A stretch of 64,000 bases of DNA. Source: Candidatus Heimdallarchaeota archaeon (GTDB lineage: Archaea > Asgardarchaeota > Heimdallarchaeia > Heimdallarchaeales > Kariarchaeaceae). Location of the stretch: NCBI GenBank assembly GCA_015522385.1, contig WAMJ01000292.1, forward strand, positions 18,073-82,072, given 5' to 3'. The notes under the pieces are model-generated. The model saw only the letters and a program-made list of their open reading frames with translations. It ran no database searches and was not told where the DNA came from. Within the stretch, counting starts at the first letter, position 1, and each line of letters starts with the position of its first letter. Made by a program: the position numbers and the translations under genes. This document shows, in pieces, positions 51,955 to 60,743 of this stretch.

Positions 51955-53910
51955 ATGATTAGTCAACTTATGGTTACCGTGAACAAGGGGAAAGAACCTC
52001 TACTTGATATAAATTTTCATGATACAAGCGAGATCAGCGTACCGCCTAATCTAATTGACCAAGTACTTGGACAGGAGAAGGCAATCAATATTATACGGAA
52101 GGCTGCTATTCAGGGTAGACACGTGCTGCTCATAGGTGATCCAGGAACAGGGAAGAGCCTTCTCGGGGCAGCGGCTTCGGAGATGCTTCCCCACGACACC
52201 CTCGAAGACATCCTCGTGGTCGCCAATCCGAGTAATCCAAACAACCCAAGGATAGTAACTCTACCCTCTGGGGAAGGTAGAATAAGGGTGGAGATGGCAC
52301 AGCAGAAGGCACGGAAAGCAGAACGGGAAAAAAATATGATCGCCATATTTCTCCCCGTACTGGTAGTCCTCCTGATCAGTATGATTGGTGGGTTCCAAGC
52401 AGATGTAATTGCCATGTCCCTAATAGCAGGACTCTTCCTCTTCATGGTCATGAATAGTATGCGATCAAGGAATGACATTCTAGTACCAAAGATACTCGTG
52501 GACACATCAAATACCACCCAAGCACCATTCGTTGATGCGACAGGTGCACATTCAGGTGCTCTCCTTGGGGATGTGAGACATGACCCCTACCAGTCAGGAG
52601 GACTTGGAACACCACCTCACGAGAGGGTCGAGGTCGGTCTTATCCACAAGGCGAATAAAGGGATTTGCTACATCGACGAGATTGGGACATTTAGCATTAA
52701 GACACAGCAGCAGCTACTAACCGCGCTCCAAGAGAAAAAATTCCAGATCACTGGACAGAGTGAGCTTTCGTCCGGAGCAATGGTAAGAACCGAGCCAGTT
52801 CCCTGTAACTTCATCCTGATCGCTGCGGGTAATCAGGAGACCATCAGGAATCTTCATCCTGCTCTGCGATCGAGGATCAGGGGGCAAGGATACGAGATCT
52901 TCATGGATACATTAATGCCCGACAACATTACCAACAGGAGAAAGATCGCTCGGTTCGTTGCTCAGGAAGTATCTAAGGATCACAAGATCCCTCATTTCAC
53001 GAAGCCAGCAGTCGAGCAGATTATCTATGAGGCCCAGAGAAGGGCTGGAAGAGCAAAATCCTTGACCCTTCTGCTCAGGGATCTCGGAGGTCTTGTGAGA
53101 ACTGCGGGTGACTTAGCAGTTGAGAAGGGGCACGCCCTTGTTGAAGAAACCGATGTGATAGAGGCGAAGAACCTCGCTATCACCCTCGAATCCCAGATCA
53201 CCACAGATCAGATCAAGAAGTATAAAGACTACAATCTTGTACACATCGAGAAGGGACTGGTTGGCAGGGTCAATGGTCTTGCTGTAATCGGAAACACAGG
53301 AGGTATCGTTATGCCTATTGAGGCAGCGATTACACCCGCATTACACCAAGGTGCCGGTAGGATATACGCAACAGGTCAGCTCAGAGTAATTGCACGAGAG
53401 TCCGTTCAGAACATTTCTGCGTTAATCAAGAACTATTTGGGGAAGGAGATCTCCAATATGGATATCCACATCCAGTTTGTGGGTACTCACGGAGTGGAAG
53501 GGGACAGCGCATCCGTGACAATCGCGACAGCAGTGGTATCCGCTATTGAGGAGGCACCCATCCGGCAGGATACTGCAATGACAGGATCGCTCAGTGTTAG
53601 GGGGCAAGTCCTTCCGATTGGAGGGGTGACCTACAAAGCAGAAGCTGCCGCCCGACTAGGCATCAAGAGGGTTATCATACCAATTCAGAATCTCGGGGAT
53701 CTCAAATTGGACAAGCAGTTCGAGCATCTCGAGATCATCCCTGTCACTCACTTCAACGAGGTCCTAAAGCACGCATTGATACCGAGCAAGTCGTACCTTG
53801 CAGATCGTTTCAAACCCGATGAGGAGATTGAGCTGAATATCAACAGTGATGACCTAGTTGTAGTTCAGAAAAGGCAGAATCAGGGATCACAGTCGACTAT
53901 ACCCACGTGA
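51955..53910 (+). CDS. lonB: Archaeal LonB protease, membrane-bound
   Basis: The 651-residue protein has Walker A GDPGTGKS near residues 61-68, then two membrane helices inserted between Walker A and B (about residues 125-165), the mark of LonB. Walker B is [10 protein letters not shown] and sensor-1 is IAAGNQET. The proteolytic domain has Ser518 in GDSASVT and Lys561 in VTYKAEA, the Ser-Lys dyad. LonB degrades misfolded and regulatory proteins at the membrane. The ATG at 51970 is an alternative start if the T-tract at 51931 is the TATA element. A small unknown gene follows after 5 bases. Confidence 0.94.
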   Translation: MISQLMVTVNKGKEPLLDINFHDTSEISVPPNLIDQVLGQEKAINIIRKAAIQGRHVLLIGDPGTGKSLLGAAASEMLPHDTLEDILVVANPSNPNNPRIVTLPSGEGRIRVEMAQQKARKAEREKNMIAIFLPVLVVLLISMIGGFQADVIAMSLIAGLFLFMVMNSMRSRNDILVPKILVDTSNTTQAPFVDATGAHSGALLGDVRHDPYQSGGLGTPPHERVEVGLIHKANKGICYIDEIGTFSIKTQQQLLTALQEKKFQITGQSELSSGAMVRTEPVPCNFILIAAGNQETIRNLHPALRSRIRGQGYEIFMDTLMPDNITNRRKIARFVAQEVSKDHKIPHFTKPAVEQIIYEAQRRAGRAKSLTLLLRDLGGLVRTAGDLAVEKGHALVEETDVIEAKNLAITLESQITTDQIKKYKDYNLVHIEKGLVGRVNGLAVIGNTGGIVMPIEAAITPALHQGAGRIYATGQLRVIARESVQNISALIKNYLGKEISNMDIHIQFVGTHGVEGDSASVTIATAVVSAIEEAPIRQDTAMTGSLSVRGQVLPIGGVTYKAEAAARLGIKRVIIPIQNLGDLKLDKQFEHLEIIPVTHFNEVLKHALIPSKSYLADRFKPDEEIELNINSDDLVVVQKRQNQGSQSTIPT

Positions 53911-53915
53911 TATAG

Positions 53916-54242
53916 ATGTTTGCTACCGTATACAAGGAGCATATCCTCTTCAGGGGGGAGCTGAGTGATAACGATGAGGACATTGACTTTGGGGAGCTGG
54001 ATACGAGGGTATTCGAGCTGACCTCCGAGGTTGATCACCTACAACCGAATCGATACCCACAGCTAAGATTGGACTACCTCGGAGTCACTGGAGAGATAGA
54101 GATCATCTTCAGCTACAGGAAGACATGGGAAGACAGGGACTCAGATCTTCTCGATTACCAAGACGAGGTTCAAGAAGTGATTGAGAACGGGATCGGATGC
54201 ATTATATCGGAGAGGGAGAACTTGGGAATCACTTCAGAGTAG
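53916..54242 (+). CDS. Hypothetical 108-residue acidic protein after lonB
   Basis: The acidic alpha/beta protein starts 5 bases after lonB and is probably cotranscribed. It has alternating strands (FRGELSDNDEDIDFGEL, IEIIFSYRKTW) and an acidic helix (LLDYQDEVQEVIENGIG). No family is recognised; possible roles include a LonB adaptor, but nothing shows this. Its 3' end overlaps the convergent RmlD-like gene by 9 bases. Confidence 0.65.
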   Translation: MFATVYKEHILFRGELSDNDEDIDFGELDTRVFELTSEVDHLQPNRYPQLRLDYLGVTGEIEIIFSYRKTWEDRDSDLLDYQDEVQEVIENGIGCIISERENLGITSE

Positions 54243-55100
54243 CCACCTGCTCACTCCCTTCTCAAAGTCCAGCTTCCTGCTGAACTCAGGGTGTTTCGTC
54301 AACAGACCCAGTTTCAGAGCAGTCAGGTTATTCTCAACTTCCTTGGCTCTCACAAGTGAGTGATCTATTCCCTGAATTTTGAGAAAATTCTCATAATTAC
54401 TAGCATAGTTACCCTCGGTTAGGTGTACAAGAGGTATCTCAATCTCGTCCAAAACCATATCGACAATGGCCTCTGCAGCCTGGTCAGCAATAATGGGAGT
54501 TCGGTATACATTGGAGAAGACATCAACAGTCTTTCCTTCCCTGACCTGCTGTAACGCTCTCCACGCGAAAGGAACCTTCCCCTCCTCAAGCAGTGGTTTA
54601 CCCCAGACAGTGGACATACGAACTACCCTTCCAATGCTCGACTGAAGGACAGCTTGCTCGCCCAGCATCTTAGTATTTCCAAGGTCCGAGGAAGCCAGTG
54701 GACTTACAGTCTCGTCAAAAGGCGCTCCGACCACCTCATCGAAGACGAAATCGGTGCTCATATGGAAAAGAAGTGTACCAGATCTCTCGCAAAGCATTGC
54801 CAAGTGCTCGACAAAAGAGGTGTTTAGTACCCAAGCCAACTGCGGTTCTTGGTCACATTGATCACGAGAGGACAAAGAGATGCAGTTGATGACTGTGTCT
54901 GGTTGAACCTGATTGATCAGAGCCTCTATGACCCCTATTTCTCGGATATCAGCTCTGAACCAATCAACACCATTGATATCTATTTCCACGATCTCCCTGC
55001 GTGTGGACGCCGCTGCACGAATCCCTCTTCTTTCAAGTTCCTTGAGGATGTGGAGTCCGAGGAAACTGGTTCCTCCAAGAACGAGAATGCTTCTGTCCAT
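54234..55100 (-). CDS. RmlD-like extended SDR lacking the catalytic Tyr
   Basis: The 288-residue protein is of the dTDP-4-dehydrorhamnose reductase (RmlD) type: ILVLGGTSFLG Rossmann motif, DTVINCISLSSRDQCDQEP, and FHMSTDFVFD with the conserved Ser/Thr and Asp. The active-site Y-x-x-x-K is present only as L-G-N-T-K (Leu140, Lys144), so normal reductase chemistry is doubtful. It may act as a binding or regulatory protein, as MAT2B does, or have another activity. Neighbouring genes show no rhamnose pathway. Confidence 0.85.
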   Translation of the reverse strand: MDRSILVLGGTSFLGLHILKELERRGIRAAASTRREIVEIDINGVDWFRADIREIGVIEALINQVQPDTVINCISLSSRDQCDQEPQLAWVLNTSFVEHLAMLCERSGTLLFHMSTDFVFDEVVGAPFDETVSPLASSDLGNTKMLGEQAVLQSSIGRVVRMSTVWGKPLLEEGKVPFAWRALQQVREGKTVDVFSNVYRTPIIADQAAEAIVDMVLDEIEIPLVHLTEGNYASNYENFLKIQGIDHSLVRAKEVENNLTALKLGLLTKHPEFSRKLDFEKGVSRWLL

Positions 55101-55203
55101 ACGTTGAACTACGGAGAAATTATCAAAAGCTTAGTGATCTTTGCTCCTTACTTACGAGCAGAATAACGAGTATTTTTTATGACGAAAGAGGACAGGGGAG
55201 ATA

Positions 55204-56481
55204 ATGAGCTTCGGTACGTGGATGAAGTCTACCTCTCAGTACCTCCGTAGAAGGTTACACTTTATCAGCCTTGGAGTCCTATTCTTTATAGGGCTGTATC
55301 TTCAGATTAATTTCGTCTTCAAGCAGAATCTGTTGTTTGGACTGGTTCTTCTCAACGTTGGAATCTTCAGCCTTTTCGTGATCATGCCCTTCTGGAAGTG
55401 GTTCTCTAACCAGTTCGCTCCATGGATTGTAGAATTTGCGAACGTTAACTTCATCGGGAGGAAGCTCATTGCAGGAGGGTCCTTCAGTTACTTTGAGTAT
55501 GCTGATGACGAGGAAGAGGTCGGGATAGGAGCGCCGTTTGGTCGTTTCGTCTCCCTCCTTATAGCCTTTCTCGGTCTGTCGACAACCCTTATCAAAATCG
55601 GCTCCTCAATCAATGAAAACATTACCCTTGACAGTCCTGTCGCTAGCGCGAACAGCATGACTACATGGGCCTTTCTCCTCGTGCTTGTCCCAGTCCTCCT
55701 CACACCTATCATCCCGATCATCTGGGCAATGGAGGATCTTAGAATCAAGGCATGGGACAAGAAGAAGGGGGTGAACTGGAGAGTAGCAGACAAGTACAGG
55801 GTGAAGTTCAACAGTTTTATCGCGATTGGTGCGGTAACAGCAGGACTGTCTCTTACCGGAACCGAGGGAGCAGATCCCCTGTCCAATGCATTAGTATTTT
55901 TGGGGTTGGTTGGCTACGGTGTCACTCTACTCGTACTTCCTCTGTCGCTCATGACGATCCTGTACTACCTGCAATTTCGGGGCAATGTCAGGAATAAGGT
56001 GAAGAAGAGGATTAACCTCCCAACCCTGCTCACTGAGCTGATTGACGATGTCCCGAAGTACAGGAATATGGAGAAAGAACTTGAAGAGCTCAAGAAACGA
56101 GTAAGGAAGTATGAGAAAAAGGAAGAATACCAGAAGCAGGGTGGATTCCTTGGTAAGCTTGGTCTGGTTAAACCCCAAGCCTCTCCAGATGATGTGGAAA
56201 GTGATGCAGAGGAAGCCGAAACCACAGACGAAGAAACGATCGAGGAAGAAACGAGTTCGAATAAATTTATCTCCAATGACAAGATCACCGACGAAAACTA
56301 CAGTGAACTGGAGGAGAAGTACTTCGGAGAGACATCAGGAAGGTCACTTACGCCCAAAAAGAAAAAGAAGGAATCACCATTGGAAAAACCAGCTAAGGCT
56401 ATCAAAGGAGCTGTAAATGGAGTCAACTCATTCGTGGGTGGAATCTTTAAGAAGAAAGACAAGAAAGAGAAGGAGGATTAG
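55204..56481 (+). CDS. Polytopic membrane protein with coiled-coil and basic C-terminal tail
   Basis: The 425-residue protein has about six helices (roughly residues 20-40, 42-64, 118-140, 150-175, 198-215, 225-260), a cytoplasmic coiled coil (ELEELKKRVRKYEKKEEY, about 285-315), an acidic stretch (DVESDAEEAETTDEE) and a Lys-rich end. No family is recognised. GGGGAG (55195-55200) is an SD-like site and TATTTTTTATG (55171-55180) sits 28 bases before the ATG. The tail resembles in composition that of the DppC-like protein at 30421. Confidence 0.75.
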   Translation: MSFGTWMKSTSQYLRRRLHFISLGVLFFIGLYLQINFVFKQNLLFGLVLLNVGIFSLFVIMPFWKWFSNQFAPWIVEFANVNFIGRKLIAGGSFSYFEYADDEEEVGIGAPFGRFVSLLIAFLGLSTTLIKIGSSINENITLDSPVASANSMTTWAFLLVLVPVLLTPIIPIIWAMEDLRIKAWDKKKGVNWRVADKYRVKFNSFIAIGAVTAGLSLTGTEGADPLSNALVFLGLVGYGVTLLVLPLSLMTILYYLQFRGNVRNKVKKRINLPTLLTELIDDVPKYRNMEKELEELKKRVRKYEKKEEYQKQGGFLGKLGLVKPQASPDDVESDAEEAETTDEETIEEETSSNKFISNDKITDENYSELEEKYFGETSGRSLTPKKKKKESPLEKPAKAIKGAVNGVNSFVGGIFKKKDKKEKED

Positions 56482-56511
56482 TTGACTTCTCGACAACAGA
56501 TGTAAGAAGAG

Positions 56512-56520
56512 TATTAAAAT
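56512..56520 (+). promoter_or_regulatory. TATA box for the 198-residue helical protein
   Basis: TATTAAAAT is centred 26 bases before the GTG at 56542, favouring that start over the TTG at 56527. Confidence 0.55.
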
Positions 56521-56541
56521 TAGGGATTGATAGAGGCAATA

Positions 56542-57138
56542 GTGTCATCCGAGATTAGGAGTTTCGTCCGTCAGGTAACCAAATGGTTTGAAGACCCGGA
56601 TTCGAGGAGTAGAGCAGTCAGGGATCTCGCTGATGCCATAAAGTTGGCTGATGAGAAAGCGGACTATGCTGCATCCTATGCATATTTGATGAAGTACGCA
56701 GACTTCCAGAGAGCATTGGATAACTCAAATGTATTGAATACAATCTACTTCCAAGCATTTATTCGGGCCACGATGATCAATGATGAGACCAAGGTCCTTG
56801 AGAGCAAGAGCAAGATATTCTCAGAGCATCCGTATCACTCCCTTGCTGAAACGATTCATCAGGCTCAAAAGAGAGATGGTGAGAAACATTTCTACCTTCT
56901 CGATCTGGAATATCAGACCATATTCGGAGATTTCGAGAAGATCTCACCTCTACCGATGATCGACTTCGAGGATGAGGAGGAGGCACAGGTAATACTAGAG
57001 GATTTCTATCCTGTGGCCCTGTATCATGCACATATCATTGAGCGCAAGAGCCTTGTGAAGGAAAGGGTCGATATTGCCGTGGGAAGGATGGAGAAGCTTG
57101 ATGCAGTTGAAACTGTCTCCAAGCACGTGATCTCTTAG
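56542..57138 (+). CDS. Helical hypothetical protein
   Basis: From the GTG at 56542 the product has 198 residues. It is rich in helices of TPR-like size (SRAVRDLADAIKLADEKADY, AASYAYLMKYADFQRALD) but no repeat signature is certain. The start is chosen because of the TATA box 26 bases upstream; a TTG at 56527 would add five residues. It lies between two other uncharacterised genes. The function is unknown. Confidence 0.7.
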   Translation: MSSEIRSFVRQVTKWFEDPDSRSRAVRDLADAIKLADEKADYAASYAYLMKYADFQRALDNSNVLNTIYFQAFIRATMINDETKVLESKSKIFSEHPYHSLAETIHQAQKRDGEKHFYLLDLEYQTIFGDFEKISPLPMIDFEDEEEAQVILEDFYPVALYHAHIIERKSLVKERVDIAVGRMEKLDAVETVSKHVIS

Positions 57139-57179
57139 CTATTATGAACATTTTTTAGTGAAGATAGTGAGATATAGTT

Positions 57180-57482
57180 GTGGAAGATGACCAATTCTAC
57201 TTCAACCTGAAATTGAACGTCTTCGAGCTCTTCAAACCGTCAGCAGCTCGGAAAAACCTCAGGAAGCTGAATATAATCGATGTTGAAGCAAAGATCCGCC
57301 CACTGTATCTCATCGCTTCGAGAAAGCCGACAGACGACGAAATCATTGAGGCCATAGAGTCATTGGAGAACAATGGATACCTTACCAAGGTGTGGTTGGA
57401 TGATATAGAATACTGGAGTATGAATGAACAGGGGGAAGAGGCACTGAAAGCTCTCTACGATGGGGAAGATATTCAGCTTTGA
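57180..57482 (+). CDS. Small winged-helix-like hypothetical protein
   Basis: The 100-residue protein has a helix-turn-helix-like middle (RKPTDDEIIEAIESLENNGY) followed by a beta hairpin (YLTKVWLDDIEYWSM) and NEQGEEAL, which looks like a small winged helix. DNA binding is possible but unproven. The GTG at 57180 is 27 bases from TTTTTTAG (57150-57157). The 3' end overlaps the convergent gpmI by 10 bases. Confidence 0.65.
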   Translation: MEDDQFYFNLKLNVFELFKPSAARKNLRKLNIIDVEAKIRPLYLIASRKPTDDEIIEAIESLENNGYLTKVWLDDIEYWSMNEQGEEALKALYDGEDIQL

Positions 57483-59008
57483 ACTAAGGAGTCACTCATC
57501 TCATCAGGTTTCTTAATACCTGCTAGATCGAGTAATGTAGGGCTGACATTTGAAAGACCACCACCTTCCTTGAGCTTGATTGATCTATTCGTGACTATGT
57601 AAGGAACGGGATTCGTCGTGTGGGCAGTGTGGGGTTTTCCATCCTTGATCATCTGCTCAGCGTTTCCGTGATCTGCAGTAATGTGCAGGGTGTACCCGTT
57701 TTCTACACTGGCTTCATAGAGCTTCTTAACAGCAGCATCGGTCACCTCAACTGCCCTTATTGTTGCTTCAAGTACACCAGTGTGCCCCACCATGTCAGGC
57801 GCTGCAATATTCAGCAGGACAAGGTCGTAATAATGTGAACCATCGTCCTTCTTGGCTATCGACTCAGCTGCTTTCTCAACTATCTCCATCGTCCGCATCT
57901 CGGGAGCGAGGTCGTAGGTAGCAACAGTACGATTGCTAGATACAAGAATCCTGTCCTCATGCTCAAACGGTTCCTCCTCTCCACCATCAATGAAGTAGGT
58001 AACATGGGCATACTTCTCGGTCTCAGCTATGTGAGCTTGTCTGAATCCATGCTTGGCGTAGACCTCTGCTAGCGAGTCTTTCACCTTCTCTGGAGGAAAG
58101 AGAACAGGAAGATCGAACGAGTCATCGTACTGAGTCATGGTGACATACTTCAGGTTATTGAACTTCTTCAATTCCATGTTTGGTGAGTAGTTAAATGCCA
58201 TTGTAATCTGCCTAGCTCGGTCTGGTCTGAAGTTGAAGAAGATCACTGCATCACCGTCTTTCACGATACCGTCCTTCTCGACGAGGATAGGTCTGAGGAA
58301 CTCGTCGGTCTCGTCCTGCTTAAATCTACGGTGAATCTCCTCCACGGGGTCTGTAAGTTCCTTCTGTGATCTCTCTTGGATCAGCATATCGTATGCGATT
58401 TGGGTCCGATCCCAGCGCTTGTCCCTGTCCATCGCATAGTACCTCCCAACGATATCTGCAAGAGAATATCCTGGATATTTCTCAAGCTCTTCGAGGAGTT
58501 GTGATACATACTTATCCGAGCTCCTCGGGGGTACGTCCCGCCCGTCGGTGAAAGCATGTACGTAAACCCTGTCAACATTATTATCGCGGGCCAATCTCAG
58601 GAGCTCGAAGAGGTGGTTAATGTGGCTGTGAACTCCGCCGTCACTCAGTAGTCCAAAGAAGTGCAGAGAGGAATCATTGGACTTGACGAATTCAAAGGTC
58701 TCATGTAATACGGGATTTTTTCCCAGTGAACCGTCTGCTATTGACTGGTTGATCTTTTCGTAACTCTGGTAGAGGATCCTCCCAATGCCTATGGTGAGAT
58801 GACCAACTTCCGAGTTCCCCATTGTCCCCGCTGGAAGTCCGACCGAGATCCCAGAAGCATCCAGAAGAGTGTGAGGATACTCCTTGTAGAGATAGTCAAA
58901 TGTCGGGGTCTTAGCGAGGGCAATTGCATTTCCCTCAGTTCTTTCGGAGTACCCAAAACCGTCGATTATGAGGAGTACTTGTGGTCTGGGTCTCTTTGAA
59001 TCTGCCAT
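57473..59008 (-). CDS. gpmI: 2,3-bisphosphoglycerate-independent phosphoglycerate mutase (bacterial type)
   Basis: The enzyme (511 residues from the ATG at 59008) is the large GpmI type found mostly in bacteria, not the shorter archaeal ApgM. Marks are VLLIIDGFGYSE, the catalytic Ser66 in MGNSEVGH, HAFTDGRDVPPRS, MDRDKRWDRTQIAYD, FFNFRPDRARQ, and TADHGNAE. It interconverts 3- and 2-phosphoglycerate. An open frame to 59056 exists, but TTAAGT-like promoter sequence (59029-59037) lies inside it, 25 bases from the ATG at 59008. Possible lateral origin is inferred. Confidence 0.93.
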   Translation of the reverse strand: MADSKRPRPQVLLIIDGFGYSERTEGNAIALAKTPTFDYLYKEYPHTLLDASGISVGLPAGTMGNSEVGHLTIGIGRILYQSYEKINQSIADGSLGKNPVLHETFEFVKSNDSSLHFFGLLSDGGVHSHINHLFELLRLARDNNVDRVYVHAFTDGRDVPPRSSDKYVSQLLEELEKYPGYSLADIVGRYYAMDRDKRWDRTQIAYDMLIQERSQKELTDPVEEIHRRFKQDETDEFLRPILVEKDGIVKDGDAVIFFNFRPDRARQITMAFNYSPNMELKKFNNLKYVTMTQYDDSFDLPVLFPPEKVKDSLAEVYAKHGFRQAHIAETEKYAHVTYFIDGGEEEPFEHEDRILVSSNRTVATYDLAPEMRTMEIVEKAAESIAKKDDGSHYYDLVLLNIAAPDMVGHTGVLEATIRAVEVTDAAVKKLYEASVENGYTLHITADHGNAEQMIKDGKPHTAHTTNPVPYIVTNRSIKLKEGGGLSNVSPTLLDLAGIKKPDEMSDSLVQS

Positions 59009-59028
59009 CACACGACGAGTGGGGGAAT

Positions 59029-59037
59029 ACTTAATGT
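59029..59037. promoter_or_regulatory. Shared AT-rich promoter element of gpmI and the family 1 glycosidase
   Basis: ACTTAATGT lies at the centre of the 53-base gap between the divergent starts at 59008 and 59062, 25 bases from the first and about 29 from the second. It can act as TATA element in either direction. Confidence 0.45.
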
Positions 59038-59061
59038 ACTCTTCCGTGCAAATCAATAGTA

Positions 59062-60321
59062 ATGACTGATCAAAATCAGTTTCCAGAAGAATTCTTTATT
59101 GGAACTGCCATATCCGCACACCAAGCTGAAGGAGGGAATACGAACAACGATTGGTGGCAGTTCGAACAGATTGAGGGAAACATTGAAGGTGGGCAGGTCT
59201 CTGGGGAAGCGATCGACCAGTACAATAGATTCAAAGAGGACTACAAACTTCTGGCTGGGCGTGGGTTCTTCCATCACCGTATATCGATAGAATGGTCTAG
59301 GGTTATCCCCTCTCCTGGTGAGGTAAATAGAGAGGAAGTAGAGCACTACAGGGAGGTTATTCAGTCAATCAGAGACAATGGCATGGAACCTTATGTGACC
59401 TTGCATCATTTCACTACACCACAGTGGTTCATGGAGATGGGTGGATTCGAGAAGAGGGAGAACCTAGAGCACTGGAGATTCTGGGTGAGAACCGCAGTTG
59501 AGGAACTGGGGGATCTTATCGAGTACTACAATACCGTCAATGAGCCCTACATCTATGCCACACTGGGATACCTCAAGGGATGGCACTCTCCAGGTAAGAC
59601 AAGTTTCAGGAGCTTTGTACGTGTCTCGGAGAATATCACAAGAGCACATTTTATCGCAGTGGGTATCATTCGCGAGCTTGACCCTAAAGCTAAAGTTGGG
59701 CTCGTGAAGAACATGATGGATTTCGTCGCTCTTCGTAGGTGGAGTCCCATAGACCAACTGGTCAAGATCATTTCAGACTACTCATTCCAAGGTTCTTTTC
59801 TGAGGAAATTCATGAAGAAAAAAACCCCAATCTATGGTAAGAAAATAGACGAAGGAGACCCTGGGGACTTCATTGGTTTGAATTACTATATTCCTCAATA
59901 CTGCGGACTTGGCGTTCCAGGTCTATCTGATTCCAAGGATCCTAGGAAGAAACGACGATTGACACAGACAGGTTGGGAGGTTTATCCTGAAGGTCTGTAC
60001 AATGTATTGATGAGAATGTCCAAGAGGGTCAAGCTCCCCATCGTCATAACTGAGAACGGGATTGCTACCGAAGATGATCGGTGGAGACGGGAGTATATCT
60101 ACCAGCATCTCGAACAGGTACTAAGGGCAATTAACCAAGGTGCAAACATTATCGGTTACACCTACTGGAGTGCATTTGATAACTTTGAGTGGGCGGAAGG
60201 ATACGATCCGAAATTTGGACTAATAGAGGTGGATTTGGAAACGATGGAGAGAAGGCCCAGACCATCCTTGGACTACCTTTCAAGGATTGCGAAGGATAGG
60301 GTACTGAACCCTCCTGAATAA
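59062..60321 (+). CDS. Glycoside hydrolase family 1 beta-glycosidase
   Basis: The 419-residue protein has the GH1 core: FFIGTAISAHQAEGG, RISIEWSRVIPSPG, the acid/base Glu161 in TVNEPY and the nucleophile Glu331 in ITENGI, and FDNFEWAEGYDPKFGL at the end. These catalytic residues are intact. GH1 enzymes hydrolyse beta-glucosides, galactosides or related sugars. No signal peptide is present, so intracellular sugar hydrolysis is likely. It is slightly shorter than typical (440-480 residues). Confidence 0.93.
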   Translation: MTDQNQFPEEFFIGTAISAHQAEGGNTNNDWWQFEQIEGNIEGGQVSGEAIDQYNRFKEDYKLLAGRGFFHHRISIEWSRVIPSPGEVNREEVEHYREVIQSIRDNGMEPYVTLHHFTTPQWFMEMGGFEKRENLEHWRFWVRTAVEELGDLIEYYNTVNEPYIYATLGYLKGWHSPGKTSFRSFVRVSENITRAHFIAVGIIRELDPKAKVGLVKNMMDFVALRRWSPIDQLVKIISDYSFQGSFLRKFMKKKTPIYGKKIDEGDPGDFIGLNYYIPQYCGLGVPGLSDSKDPRKKRRLTQTGWEVYPEGLYNVLMRMSKRVKLPIVITENGIATEDDRWRREYIYQHLEQVLRAINQGANIIGYTYWSAFDNFEWAEGYDPKFGLIEVDLETMERRPRPSLDYLSRIAKDRVLNPPE

Positions 60322-60473
60322 GCTACAGTGACGTATTTTTCCAACATGAACAAAACCCTGCGATGTAGTGAGAAAGCAGAGAAAGCTATATAATTAGTAG
60401 ATATTCAAAATCTAATTTATACCTCTTGTAGTAAGTACATTTTTAATATCAGAAGTTGCGTTTAGTTTTGAAT

Positions 60474-60743
60474 ATGAGCAAGGCACCTGATTTTTCGGAG
60501 ATGGCCAAGGAGAGAGAAGAGCAGGCTGCCGAGCTCGACGATCTCCAAATCTACACCATGATGGTGAAGAACATCTTGGGAAATACAGCTATGCCAATGG
60601 ATTTCAGGGTAAATATGCTTGTGGAAGCATTGGGTGATGTTGAGATAATCATGACTGCAATCAGGTTCTCAATGGACAACACGATCATTACAAAAGAGTT
60701 GGGAGAGGAAGCTCTTGCCCAACTGGAGACTATGGAGACATAA
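60474..60743 (+). CDS. Small hypothetical helical protein
   Basis: The ATG at 60474 (89 residues) is preferred over the upstream in-frame TTG at 60456 because TTTAATAT (60442-60449) is 28 bases before it. The product is acidic and helical, with Met-rich helices (MMVKNILGNTAMPMDFR) and no recognisable family. Its 3' end overlaps the end of the convergent M24 peptidase by 14 bases. Confidence 0.65.
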   Translation: MSKAPDFSEMAKEREEQAAELDDLQIYTMMVKNILGNTAMPMDFRVNMLVEALGDVEIIMTAIRFSMDNTIITKELGEEALAQLETMET

